DNA of 64,000 nucleotides from assembly GCF_016863275.1 (NCBI RefSeq), contig NZ_BOOO01000039.1, positions 118,904 to 182,903 of the forward strand, in the 5' to 3' direction. The position numbers and the translations under genes were made by a program. Shown here one piece after another: positions 16,885-24,945 of the stretch (position 1 is the stretch's first letter; every line of letters begins with the position of its first letter). Origin of the DNA: Planotetraspora mira (GTDB lineage Bacteria; Actinomycetota; Actinomycetes; Streptosporangiales; Streptosporangiaceae). The notes beneath the pieces were generated by a model, which was not told where the DNA came from, did not search any database, and was given only the letters and a program-made list of their open reading frames with translations.

Positions 16885-17508
16885 ATGACCCAGCGCAAGA
16901 GCAGGGCGGACCGCAGGGCCGACCTCATCGACGCGGCCCGCAGGGCGATGATCCGGCACGGCGCCGAGGGCGTACATCTCAACCAGATCGCCGAGATGGC
17001 CGGTCTCACGTCGGGCGCCGTGCTCTACCACTATCCCGACCTGCGCGACCTGCTGATCGAGGCGCACCACGCGGGGATGGAGCGCTTCTACGAACAGCGG
17101 ATCAGGAAGGCCGCCGGCATCGCCGACCCGGTGCGGAAGCTGATCACCACGATCCGTTCGGGCCTCCCGGAGGGCCCCGACGACGCCGGCGTCCGCCTCC
17201 TGTGCGAACTGGGCGGCGCCGCCGGGCGCAACCGGGTGTACGGCACGCTCCTGACGACGTTGTTCGACCGGCAGGTCTCGATGTACCAGGCCATCTTGGA
17301 GACGGGGGCCGCCCAGGGGGTCTTCACGCTGGCCGGGGACTCCGAGACGATCGGCCGCAATCTCGTCGCCCTCGAGGACGCCTACGGCTACCGCGTCGTC
17401 GCCCGTCATCACTCGATCGACGCGGAGACCGCCGTGGAACTCGTCCTCGGCTACGCGCGACTCGCGACGGGCAACCCGCTCACGCCCGCCGTGCCCATCC
17501 CCCGCTGA
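16885..17508 (+). CDS. TetR-family regulator
   Basis: This 207-residue regulator has an N-terminal HTH (AARRAMIRHGAEGVHLNQIAEMAGLTSGAVLYHYPDLRDLL). The ATG at 16885 follows GGAG; a GTG 15 bp upstream is also in frame. Two related palindromes, one on each side of the gene, suggest that it controls the divergent glycosyltransferase and the downstream kinase/SIS pair. The ligand is unknown. Confidence 0.88.
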   Translation: MTQRKSRADRRADLIDAARRAMIRHGAEGVHLNQIAEMAGLTSGAVLYHYPDLRDLLIEAHHAGMERFYEQRIRKAAGIADPVRKLITTIRSGLPEGPDDAGVRLLCELGGAAGRNRVYGTLLTTLFDRQVSMYQAILETGAAQGVFTLAGDSETIGRNLVALEDAYGYRVVARHHSIDAETAVELVLGYARLATGNPLTPAVPIPR

Positions 17509-17576
17509 CCGCCGGTTCTGTTGCGGCCCGGCTCAGACTCGTGCTTCCATCATGAGCTCGACGTCCGTCGCCGAAG

Positions 17577-17592
17577 TTGAACTCTGATTCAG
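17577..17592. promoter_or_regulatory. TetR operator, copy 2 (imperfect)
   Basis: TTGAACTCTGATTCAG agrees with the copy at 16803 at 12 of 16 positions and keeps the TGAA/TTCA symmetry. It overlaps the leader of the kinase gene, 9 bp before its GTG, where a bound repressor would block expression. Confidence 0.6.
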
Positions 17593-17600
17593 GAGATCGC

Positions 17601-18686
17601 GTGGAACACTCGCCGTGGCCGACCGTGGAGCGGCGGCCCGACGGCACGCTCGCGCTCGAGGCGGGCGCCGGCGTCACCGAGTCGGTGGTGCGGGCTCTGG
17701 CGCGGGGGGCGGCCCCACCGCCGCCCTTCACCGTGCGGGCCCTCGCGCCGCTGCCCGACGTGCCGCCCGGGGAACGGGCGATCACCGTGGACCAGACCAA
17801 CCACTCGGTCATCGCGGGTGAGACCGTGGTCGTCAAGTGGTTCCCCGTCCCTTCCCGGGCACCTCATCCCGCTCCCGCCCTGCTCACCCATCTCGCGGGG
17901 TTCACCCGGACGGCCACGCCGTACGCCGTGATCTTCTGGGAGGACGCGCTGGTCGCCCTGGTCACGGCTTACCTGCCCGGCGCGCGCGACGGCTGGGAGT
18001 GGTGCGTGGACGAGGCGGTCGCCGGCCGCACCGCCTTCGCGACCGACATCGGGCGCCTCGCGGCCGAGTTGCACGCGGCGATGGCGTCGCCGTCGGAGGC
18101 CTTCCCCGATCCCGTACGGCTCCCGCCCCGGCCCGCCTTCGCGGCACGGGCCGAGGGCGCGTGGCGGGAGGCCCTGGAACTCACCGACGGGGACGACGGC
18201 GAGTGGCTCGCGCGTCGCGCCGGGGCGTTGCTGGCCGAGACGGCCCCGCTGGCGTCCGCCGGCCGCACGCCACTGATCCACATCCACGGTGACCTGCACG
18301 TGGGGCAGATCCTCCAGTGGCGTGACGGCTACGCGGTGGTCGACTTCGACGGCAACCCCACGGTGACGGAGGCCGAGGTGTTCCAGCCCGCGGCACGTGA
18401 CCTGGCGCAGTTGCTGACCAGCCTCGACCACGTCGGCCAGGTGGCGATGTTGCGGCGGTCGGCGGACCCGGCGGCGACGGCCGCCTGGGTGACGGCCGTC
18501 AGGGGGAAGCTGGGGACGGCCTACGAGAACGGCCTCGCGGACGCGGGACAGGCGGACCTGCTCGACCGGTCGCTGGTCAGGCCGTTCGAGATCGAGCAGG
18601 AATGCCGCGAGCTGATCTACGCGGCCCGGCATCTGGCGCGCTGGCGGTACGCCCCCATGGGCGTGCTGCGGGCATGGTTCGCGTGA
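17601..18686 (+). CDS. Maltokinase/APH-fold sugar kinase, probable glucosamine kinase
   Basis: This 361-residue protein has the aminoglycoside-phosphotransferase/maltokinase fold. Visible residues are Lys79 (VVVKW) for ATP binding, the catalytic loop HGDLHVGQ (Asp231) and the metal site VDFDGNP (Asp248, Asp250). The cap segment ITVDQTNHSVIAGE resembles actinobacterial maltokinase and glucosamine-kinase proteins more than drug kinases. The SIS-domain gene directly downstream supports amino-sugar phosphate metabolism. Glucosamine as substrate is inferred; maltose or an aminoglycoside cannot be excluded. The GTG start has an AGGAG ribosome binding site. Confidence 0.75.
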   Translation: MEHSPWPTVERRPDGTLALEAGAGVTESVVRALARGAAPPPPFTVRALAPLPDVPPGERAITVDQTNHSVIAGETVVVKWFPVPSRAPHPAPALLTHLAGFTRTATPYAVIFWEDALVALVTAYLPGARDGWEWCVDEAVAGRTAFATDIGRLAAELHAAMASPSEAFPDPVRLPPRPAFAARAEGAWREALELTDGDDGEWLARRAGALLAETAPLASAGRTPLIHIHGDLHVGQILQWRDGYAVVDFDGNPTVTEAEVFQPAARDLAQLLTSLDHVGQVAMLRRSADPAATAAWVTAVRGKLGTAYENGLADAGQADLLDRSLVRPFEIEQECRELIYAARHLARWRYAPMGVLRAWFA

Positions 18687-18704
18687 TCACGACAAGGGGT
18701 GGGT

Positions 18705-19652
18705 GTGGACGCTGAGCTGTTCGTGACCGATCTGGAGGCCAAGCCGGAGGCCCTGGGCAGGCTGGCCGGCCTGCTCGACGGGGGCGACCCGTTCGACGGA
18801 CTGCCGGACGCCTACGACCGGATCGTCTTCCTCGGGATGGGCAGCTCGCGGTACGCCGCGGGGGTCGCGGCCCAGCGGCTGCGCGCGGCCGGCGTCGACG
18901 CCGTCGCCGAGCACGCCTCCGCGTCGGCCGGCACCCTTCCTGGGCCGCGGACCGTGGCGGTCGCGATCTCGGCGTCGGGCGGCAGCCGGGAGACGCTCGA
19001 CGCGCTGTCCCGCCACATCGGCAGGTCGTTCGTCGTCGCGATGACCAACAGGCCGGGATCCGCCGTCACAGAGGGCGCCGACCTCGTGGTGCCCATGACG
19101 GCAGGTGAGGAGGCCGGTGGCGTCGCCTGCCGGACCTTCCAGCACACCCTGGCCCTCCTGCTCGCGATGACGGGGAAGGGCGAGGTCCCGGCCCTTGTGC
19201 GGAGGGCGGCCGAGGCGACCGCCGACCTGCTCGACCGGCGCGGAGACTGGCTGGCGGAGGCCGCACGCCTGCTCGACGGCCCGCACGGGGTCTACACGAT
19301 CGCCCCCGCCGAGCGGCTGTCGTCCGCCGAGCAGTCCGCGTTGATGTTCCGCGAGGGACCGCGCCGCCAGGCCGACGCCTGCGAGACGGGCGACTGGGCC
19401 CATGTGGACGTGTATCTGACCAAGACCTACGACTACCGGGCGATCATGTTCCCGGGATCACGCTACGACGAGCAGGCGATGGAGTGGATCCGCGAGCGGG
19501 GGTCGACCGTCCTCACGGTCGGCGGGGACCTCGAGGGGCAGGCCGCCTCCGTCCGCTACCTTCACGACGACGATCCCGACGTGGCCCTGCTCACCGAGCC
19601 TCTGGTGGCCGAACTGGTGGCGGCGGCCTACTGGCGCTCGGCGCGGGCCTGA
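18705..19652 (+). CDS. SIS-domain sugar isomerase/deaminase-like protein
   Basis: This 315-residue protein carries two SIS domains as in the isomerase half of GlmS. The first has FLGMGSSRYAA and VAISASGGSRETLDAL; the second region has EQSALMFREGPRRQADACETGDWAHVDVYL. It lacks the glutaminase half, so it may deaminate or isomerise a hexosamine-6-phosphate. It starts 18 bp after the kinase gene with an AAGGGG ribosome binding site, forming an operon in which the kinase product could be its substrate. Confidence 0.85.
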   Translation: MDAELFVTDLEAKPEALGRLAGLLDGGDPFDGLPDAYDRIVFLGMGSSRYAAGVAAQRLRAAGVDAVAEHASASAGTLPGPRTVAVAISASGGSRETLDALSRHIGRSFVVAMTNRPGSAVTEGADLVVPMTAGEEAGGVACRTFQHTLALLLAMTGKGEVPALVRRAAEATADLLDRRGDWLAEAARLLDGPHGVYTIAPAERLSSAEQSALMFREGPRRQADACETGDWAHVDVYLTKTYDYRAIMFPGSRYDEQAMEWIRERGSTVLTVGGDLEGQAASVRYLHDDDPDVALLTEPLVAELVAAAYWRSARA

Positions 19653-19660
19653 GCCCGGGG

Positions 19661-19894
19661 TCAGCGCCAGCCCAGGCGGGAGGCCGCGCCGTCGGGGACG
19701 TAGCCGTCGGATCCGGCCTCACCGATCCACAGGATCTCGTCGTACTCGGCGAGCGGCCCGACGGTGTGGCCCATGGGCATGCGCGGCTGGACGGCGAACC
19801 TCACCTCGAGGTCGGAGTCGTAGCGCTCCAATGCCTCGATGAGATCCCCCACGGTGTGAATGCCCTGCGTCTTCCCGCGCCTGTGCCTGCCCAT
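19661..19894 (-). CDS. Small conserved protein of unknown function
   Basis: This 77-residue acidic protein has a basic N-terminus (MGRHRRGKTQG) and the core TVGDLIEALERYDSDLEVRFAVQP. I cannot name a family. A GGAGA ribosome binding site precedes the ATG. It converges on the SIS gene with 8 bp between stops and has no operon partner. Confidence 0.75.
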   Translation of the reverse strand: MGRHRRGKTQGIHTVGDLIEALERYDSDLEVRFAVQPRMPMGHTVGPLAEYDEILWIGEAGSDGYVPDGAASRLGWR

Positions 19895-19926
19895 GGGTTC
19901 TCCGCGCGATTGTCCGGTGCCCCAGA

Positions 19927-19958
19927 ATCGACCGGTGACCAGATCGACCGGTGCTCAG
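19927..19958. repeat. 16-bp tandem direct repeat upstream of the small gene
   Basis: ATCGACCGGTGACCAG is followed directly by ATCGACCGGTGCTCAG. It lies between the divergent small-protein and MerR genes and could be a paired regulator site. Confidence 0.55.
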
Positions 19959-20044
19959 ATCAGAGGGTAGACGGAGCGTAGCCCATCGGCCCCGAGAGTG
20001 ACTACGGTCGCTCAGGGCACATCGGCCACCCTGTGCGCACACGC

Positions 20045-20063
20045 TGGATAGCCGGACTATCCA
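20045..20063. promoter_or_regulatory. Inverted repeat at the MerR promoter
   Basis: TGGATAG and CTATCCA form a 7-bp inverted repeat around CCGGA, ending 13 bp before the MerR ATG. It is a probable autoregulatory site. Confidence 0.6.
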
Positions 20064-20076
20064 TTATTATCCCCCC

Positions 20077-20712
20077 ATGCGGATCTCCCAGCTGAGCGCC
20101 GAATCCGGGGTGCCCATCCCGACGATCAAGTACTACCTGCGCGAGGGACTTCTCTCCCAAGGCGAGCAGACCTCGGCGACGCGCGCGGAGTACGGCCCCG
20201 CCCACCTGCGCAGGCTCCGCCTCATTCGCGCGCTTCTCGAGGTGGGACGGGTGCCGGTCGCGGCGATACGCAAGGTGATCGAGGCCGTCGAGGACGAGCG
20301 GACCGACGTCCACACCATGCTGGGCACCGCCCACTACGCCCTCGCCTCCCCTCCGGAGCCGCACGCCGCCGGCGACGAGGAGTGGGCACGGGCGCGCGAC
20401 GACGTCGACCGGCTGATCGCCGGCCTGGGATGGCGGGTCGGCCCGTTCGCGCCCGGCCGCGACGAACTCGCGCAGACACTCGTCACGCTCGAACGTCTGG
20501 GCATGCCCGCCACCGAAGCGGACCTGCTCGTATACGCTAGGACGGCCATGGATCTGGCCCGCGACCACGAGATGGGCAAGATCCCCTTCGACGGCCCGCG
20601 CGACGTGGCGGTGGAGACGCTGGTGATCTGCACCGTGATGTACGGCAAGGCCCTCGACGTGTTCCGGCGCCTCGCGCAGGAGTCGGAGTCCGCCAGGATC
20701 CTGGAGGCGTGA
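20077..20712 (+). CDS. MerR-family regulator
   Basis: This 211-residue regulator has a MerR winged-helix N-terminus (MRISQLSAESGVPIPTIKYYLREGLLSQG) and a longer helical C-terminal domain rather than a metal-binding Cys motif. It therefore probably senses an organic ligand or protein. There is no ribosome binding site before the ATG (only a run of C), suggesting a leaderless message. It converges on the TetR gene at 20716. Confidence 0.88.
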   Translation: MRISQLSAESGVPIPTIKYYLREGLLSQGEQTSATRAEYGPAHLRRLRLIRALLEVGRVPVAAIRKVIEAVEDERTDVHTMLGTAHYALASPPEPHAAGDEEWARARDDVDRLIAGLGWRVGPFAPGRDELAQTLVTLERLGMPATEADLLVYARTAMDLARDHEMGKIPFDGPRDVAVETLVICTVMYGKALDVFRRLAQESESARILEA

Positions 20713-20715
20713 CCC

Positions 20716-21297
20716 CTATCGCGGGGCGAGCCCGGCGATGAGCGTCGCAACCAGGCCGGGTGCCACGGCGTCGTCCGGCCCCAGGTCGACGAGGCTCCCG
20801 AGGACCGACCGGTGGTGGCAGGCGCCCAGCAGAAGCGCCGCCGCGCTGTCGGGGTCCGCGTCCGCGTCGACTCTGCCGATCTTCTGCTCCTCCCGCAGGT
20901 AGGCTCCCAGAAGCAGGATGGGCAGGTGCGGGCCGCCGCCGGTCTCCGCCAGCATCGCGCGGAAGCCGGTCAGCAGGGACGCCTCCGCGAGCAGCCCCGA
21001 ACTCAACGGCAGCGACCTGCGGTAGAACGCGATCGCCGCCCGGGCGAACTCCTCCAGGTTCTCCGCCACGGTCGCGACGCCGACCTGCCCGCTCAACCTG
21101 GCCACGGCGGGCGTCAGCGCCGGCATGCGTTCGAGCAGCACCGCGTGGAAGAGGTCCTCCTTGCGGCTGAAGTGCTTGTAGAGAAGGGCCTCCGAGCAGC
21201 CCGCCGCCCGGGCGATCTCCCGGGTGGTCGCCCGGGCCAGGCCGAGCTCGTTGATGACCTGTTCGGCCGCGGCGACGATGCGGTCGCGAGTGCCCAC
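20716..21297 (-). CDS. TetR-family regulator
   Basis: This 193-residue TetR protein starts at a GTG with a GGAAGAG ribosome binding site. Its HTH is IVAAAEQVINELGLARATTREIARAAGCSEALLYKHFSRKEDLF. Two tandem GTGAGTGA-type operators lie between it and the divergent NAD(P)-binding protein gene, which is its most likely target. Confidence 0.9.
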   Translation of the reverse strand: MGTRDRIVAAAEQVINELGLARATTREIARAAGCSEALLYKHFSRKEDLFHAVLLERMPALTPAVARLSGQVGVATVAENLEEFARAAIAFYRRSLPLSSGLLAEASLLTGFRAMLAETGGGPHLPILLLGAYLREEQKIGRVDADADPDSAAALLLGACHHRSVLGSLVDLGPDDAVAPGLVATLIAGLAPR

Positions 21298-21321
21298 GTA
21301 TGACTCTTCCGGTATTGACGG

Positions 21322-21363
21322 GTGAGTGAATGCTCACCACTATATGGGTGAGTGAGTGCTTAC
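21322..21363. promoter_or_regulatory. Two tandem TetR operators
   Basis: GTGAGTGAATGCTCAC (21322-21337) and GTGAGTGAGTGCTTAC (21348-21363) differ at two positions and start 26 bp apart. Both are inverted repeats (GTGAG/CTCAC in copy 1). They fill the divergent promoter region between the TetR gene and the NAD(P)-binding protein gene. Confidence 0.8.
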
Positions 21364-21385
21364 TAACCATCCATCTGGGGGCACA

Positions 21386-22021
21386 GTGCGCATCATTGTC
21401 TTCGGCGCCACGCGCGGCACAGGGCGCCATTTCGTACGGCTCGCGCTCGCGGAGGGCCACGACGTGGTCGCGGTCGCCAGGAAGCCCGAAGCCGTGACGG
21501 AGCGGCATCCGAACCTCTCCGTACGGCAGGGCGACGTGCTGGCACCGGAGACGCTCGACGTGAAGGGAGCCGACGCCGTCGTCTTCCTCGCGGGGCCCAG
21601 CGAGGCCGGCCCCACCCGGCTGTACTCGCAGGGAGGCCGGAACGTCATGGACGCCATGGCCGGGCAGCAGGACGGACACGCCGCCCGCAGGCTCGTCGTG
21701 GTGACCAACGCACTCGGCGACGACCCGTCGGCCGCGCCGCTCCAGCGCCTGCTGACCCGGATGGCGCGGGCGACGGCACTACGCCACGTCCATCGTGACG
21801 CCCGCCTGCTCGAACGGGAGATCCTTAGCCGCGACCTCGACTGGACCGTCATCCAGCCTCCGCGCCTGACCGACAAGCCGGCCACCGGCGTCTACCGCAC
21901 GGCGCTGAACGACTGCGTCCGGGGCGGGCTGACCATCTCCAGGGAGGACCTCGCCCACTACGTGCTCACGGCCGTCACCTCGCCCGAGACGATCAGGGCG
22001 ACGGTCGGGATCGCCCACTGA
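21386..22021 (+). CDS. NAD(P)-binding atypical SDR (NmrA-like)
   Basis: This 211-residue protein starts with the Rossmann motif GATRGTG at residues 7-13 (RIIVFGATRGTGRHFVRLAL). Together with DLDWTVIQPPRLTD this is typical of the NAD(P)H-binding/BVR-B group of atypical short-chain dehydrogenases. The substrate is unknown. It starts at a GTG after GGGG and is probably repressed by the divergent TetR. Confidence 0.85.
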   Translation: MRIIVFGATRGTGRHFVRLALAEGHDVVAVARKPEAVTERHPNLSVRQGDVLAPETLDVKGADAVVFLAGPSEAGPTRLYSQGGRNVMDAMAGQQDGHAARRLVVVTNALGDDPSAAPLQRLLTRMARATALRHVHRDARLLEREILSRDLDWTVIQPPRLTDKPATGVYRTALNDCVRGGLTISREDLAHYVLTAVTSPETIRATVGIAH

Positions 22022-22141
22022 CCGCCGTCGCGTTCCCGCGAAGGGGCGTCAGGACTACATCCATGCGGTGACATTATGCTCCGGTGACAATCGGCCTTTC
22101 GGGTGAGACCTTGGTGCAGGGCTATCCGAAGGGGCCGCGTC

Positions 22142-24085
22142 ATGATCGCCTGGTCGGTTCCCGGATACCGGGAAGTGCGAGAGCTCGGCACCGGCGGTGC
22201 CGGCAGGGTCGTGCTCGCGACCTACTCGACCACCGGGGCCTACGTCGCGATCAAGTACCTGCATGACGGGCTGCGCGGCGACCCGCGTTTCCTGAGGGGG
22301 TTCCGTCAGGAAGCCCGCATCATGGTCGAGCTGAACGACCCCGCCATCGTGCGGCTCTACGAGTACGTCGAGACCCGCGACGGCGCCGCCATCGTCATGG
22401 AACTGGTCGACGGCGTTCCGCTGAGACGGATCCTGAGCGAGCACGGCGCGACCAGCCCGGAGGCGGCGCTGGTCGTGCTCAAGGGCTCGCTGACCGGCCT
22501 TTCCCTCGCCCACGCGTCCGGCATCGTCCATCGCGACTACAAGCCGGAGAACGTGCTCGTCCAGGCCGACGGGGCGAGCAAGCTGTCGGACTTCGGCATC
22601 GCCACGCCCGGCGCCGAGCCCGGCGTCCCCGCGGGCACGCCGCCCTACATGGCGCCCGAGCAGTGGGATGACGGCGCGGTCAGCCCGGCCACCGACGTCT
22701 ACGCCGCGACCTGCGTGTTCTTCGAGTGCCTCACCGGGCGCAGGCCGTACCGGGCCGATCACCTCGCGGGGCTGCGCCACCGGCACAAGACCGCGCCGAT
22801 CCCCGCCGAGGAGGTGCCGAGCGCGGTGCGGGGCCTGGTGACGCGGGGTCTCGCCAAGAACCCGGCGGACCGGCCGCCGACCGCGGGAACGTTCCTCGGC
22901 GAGCTCGAGGACGCCGCGGTCGCCGGCTACGGACCCGACTGGGAGCAGCGTGGCCGTCGCCGGCTCGCGGAGCTGGCCACCCTCCTCGCTCTGGCCTTCC
23001 CCCTCGCCAAGCCTGCCGAGCCCGTCGAGGTGGCCACCTCGGTCGCCCGCACCGTGCTGTCCGGCCGGCTCCGGTCCTCCGTGCCCCGGTTCGCCGTCGG
23101 CGGCGCGGTGTTGTCCGCGGTGGTGGTCGCCGCCCTGGTCGCGGCGAACCGGCAGACCCCGGTGGCCGGCGACTCGCCGATCGTGCCCCCCGTGCACGCG
23201 GAGGACGCGGGGCCGTCCGCCGGACCCTCCACCCCGTCGCCGACGCCCTCGCCCAGCCGTTCCAAGGCGCCCGCCGGGACCGGCACGTCACCGAGCGATC
23301 CCCCGGCCGGCGCCCCCTCCGACCCTCCGTCCGATCCTCCGGCCGATCCTCCGCCCGGGTCGCCGTCTCCGCCCGGCGTCACGCCGTCAGGCACCCCGGT
23401 GATCACACCCAAGCCGGCACCGCCGAAGGTGACGAGTCTCGGCATCGACGGATTCGACGGGCAGTCGGCGACGATCCACGTGCGGGCCGCGAACGGCAAG
23501 AAGGTCACGCTGACGGTCCGCTTCTCCGAAGGCCCGGCACCGGACGATCTCGACCCCCTGCCTCCGCAGATCATCCCGCTGGCGGGCGCGACCTCCTATG
23601 ACACGGGAGTCCAGCAGGGTTTCCCCGCCCCGGAGTGCGACACGACCGTCTACCGCAGGATCGAGGCCGGCACTTCTCCGGCGGCACCGGGCGGCACGCG
23701 GACCACGACGCTGCGGGTCGCGGGGGCGCCCTGCCCTTCTCCCACGGTCGACAGCGTCAAGATCTCCGGCTGGGACGGCACGGAGGTCGATGCCGACATC
23801 GGCACCGGCGGCACCGGCCCGGTCCGGGTGACCGTCCAGTTCAGCCGGAACGGCACTGTCGTCGACACGGTGACGCGGACGTTGCGCGGACGGACGGCCT
23901 ACTCCTTCAGCGCGAGCGCCGACCTCGGCCCCGCCGACTGCGAGAAGAGGGTTACGGAGTTCAGCGCGGTGGTCACGACCGAGCCGGGCTCCGCGAACGG
24001 CCCGCAGCGGGCGTCGATCCGGAAGGTGTGCACCCCGCAGGAGCCCGTCTCGCCGAGTCAGGGCGAGCCGGGCCTCGCGTCGTGA
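22142..24085 (+). CDS. Membrane Ser/Thr protein kinase with extracellular domain
   Basis: This 647-residue PASTA-less PknB-type kinase has the kinase domain at about residues 8-265: Lys38 (VAIKYL), catalytic Asp132 (HRDYKPEN) and Asp150 in SDFGIA. A single membrane segment (VGGAVLSAVVVAALVAAN, about residue 320) leads to a Pro/Ser-rich linker (about residues 355-425). Two similar beta-rich extracellular repeats follow, each built around a phrase like VTSLGIDGFDGQSATIHVRAANG. The repeats probably sense a ligand. The ATG at 22142 has an AAGGGG ribosome binding site. Confidence 0.9.
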   Translation: MIAWSVPGYREVRELGTGGAGRVVLATYSTTGAYVAIKYLHDGLRGDPRFLRGFRQEARIMVELNDPAIVRLYEYVETRDGAAIVMELVDGVPLRRILSEHGATSPEAALVVLKGSLTGLSLAHASGIVHRDYKPENVLVQADGASKLSDFGIATPGAEPGVPAGTPPYMAPEQWDDGAVSPATDVYAATCVFFECLTGRRPYRADHLAGLRHRHKTAPIPAEEVPSAVRGLVTRGLAKNPADRPPTAGTFLGELEDAAVAGYGPDWEQRGRRRLAELATLLALAFPLAKPAEPVEVATSVARTVLSGRLRSSVPRFAVGGAVLSAVVVAALVAANRQTPVAGDSPIVPPVHAEDAGPSAGPSTPSPTPSPSRSKAPAGTGTSPSDPPAGAPSDPPSDPPADPPPGSPSPPGVTPSGTPVITPKPAPPKVTSLGIDGFDGQSATIHVRAANGKKVTLTVRFSEGPAPDDLDPLPPQIIPLAGATSYDTGVQQGFPAPECDTTVYRRIEAGTSPAAPGGTRTTTLRVAGAPCPSPTVDSVKISGWDGTEVDADIGTGGTGPVRVTVQFSRNGTVVDTVTRTLRGRTAYSFSASADLGPADCEKRVTEFSAVVTTEPGSANGPQRASIRKVCTPQEPVSPSQGEPGLAS

Positions 24086-24109
24086 CCATGCCTTTCCTCT
24101 GACCGGGCC

Positions 24110-24793
24110 CTACTGCGCGGGCGTTGCGCCCCTCGTCGGCGGCGGCCCGTTCACCGGGGCCGGCTGCTGACCGGGCTCGACCGGTCGCATCCACATCTCA
24201 GGGGTGACGAACAGGCCGGTCGCCTCGACGAGCGGCGTGCCGTCGGGAAGGGCGATCGAACCGTCCGCCCAGGTCTTGCGCCCTTCGCTGCGGGTGACGT
24301 TGGCGGTGGCCACGACCCGCTCGCCGTACGGGACCCGCTGCCTGTAACGAATGGTCAGCGTGCCCGTCACGCCCCCTCGGCCGGAGGCGGCCACGGCGTC
24401 CCCGAGGAGATGATCGAGGATCATCGCGCTGACGCCGCCGTGCACTCCGGCGGGCGGCCCCTCATGGGCGGGCCGGAAGTTCACATCGGCACGGGAGCCG
24501 CCCTCGGGCGACCGTTCGACCTCCAGTGGCAGGGCATGGGGGTTGCACGCGCCGGTGACGGCGTTGCCGAGATGCCGGAACGTTCCGTCAGGGGCGAACT
24601 CGTGCGGCAACGCGGTGTCGCGCCGGACGGCCCGGAGGCGCTCGGTGAGAGCCACGAGTTCTGCGGTCACGGCCGCGATCTCGGTCTCGTCAACGTCGGT
24701 CAGCACGACCGCGTCCATCAGTTCCCTCGTCTGCTGGGACAACACCGCCAGGGCCGCCAGTTGCGCTTCCCCGTTGGCGAGTTCGATCGTCAT
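24110..24793 (-). CDS. Hotdog-fold (PaaI-like) acyl-CoA thioesterase
   Basis: This 227-residue protein has the hotdog core NFRPAHEGPPAGVHGGVSAMILDHLLGDA followed by GTLTIRYRQRVPYGERVVATANV. This is the pattern of PaaI/4HBT thioesterases that hydrolyse acyl-CoAs. An N-terminal helical extension of about 80 residues precedes it. A perfect KstR-consensus palindrome 11 bp upstream suggests control by a sterol-type TetR repressor and a role in lipid or steroid breakdown. Confidence 0.85.
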   Translation of the reverse strand: MTIELANGEAQLAALAVLSQQTRELMDAVVLTDVDETEIAAVTAELVALTERLRAVRRDTALPHEFAPDGTFRHLGNAVTGACNPHALPLEVERSPEGGSRADVNFRPAHEGPPAGVHGGVSAMILDHLLGDAVAASGRGGVTGTLTIRYRQRVPYGERVVATANVTRSEGRKTWADGSIALPDGTPLVEATGLFVTPEMWMRPVEPGQQPAPVNGPPPTRGATPAQ

Positions 24794-24803
24794 GGCGCCG
24801 ATT

Positions 24804-24819
24804 CTAGAACATGTTCTAG
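24804..24819. promoter_or_regulatory. KstR-consensus palindromic operator
   Basis: CTAGAACATGTTCTAG is a perfect 16-bp palindrome. Its inner 14 bp (24805-24818) match the published KstR motif TnnAACnnGTTnnA at all fixed positions. It lies 11 bp upstream of the thioesterase ATG and would block transcription start. No kstR gene is in the window. Confidence 0.8.
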
Positions 24820-24945
24820 CCCTACCTGGCCGATTTGTCATGTTTAGGTAGATAGATTTGACTTTGTCTAGATATATGCCGTTTTGCGAAGGTAACGTGC
24901 CACGTCACCAGAACCCCTCGACCGAACGGCAGGCCCACCCTTCGC

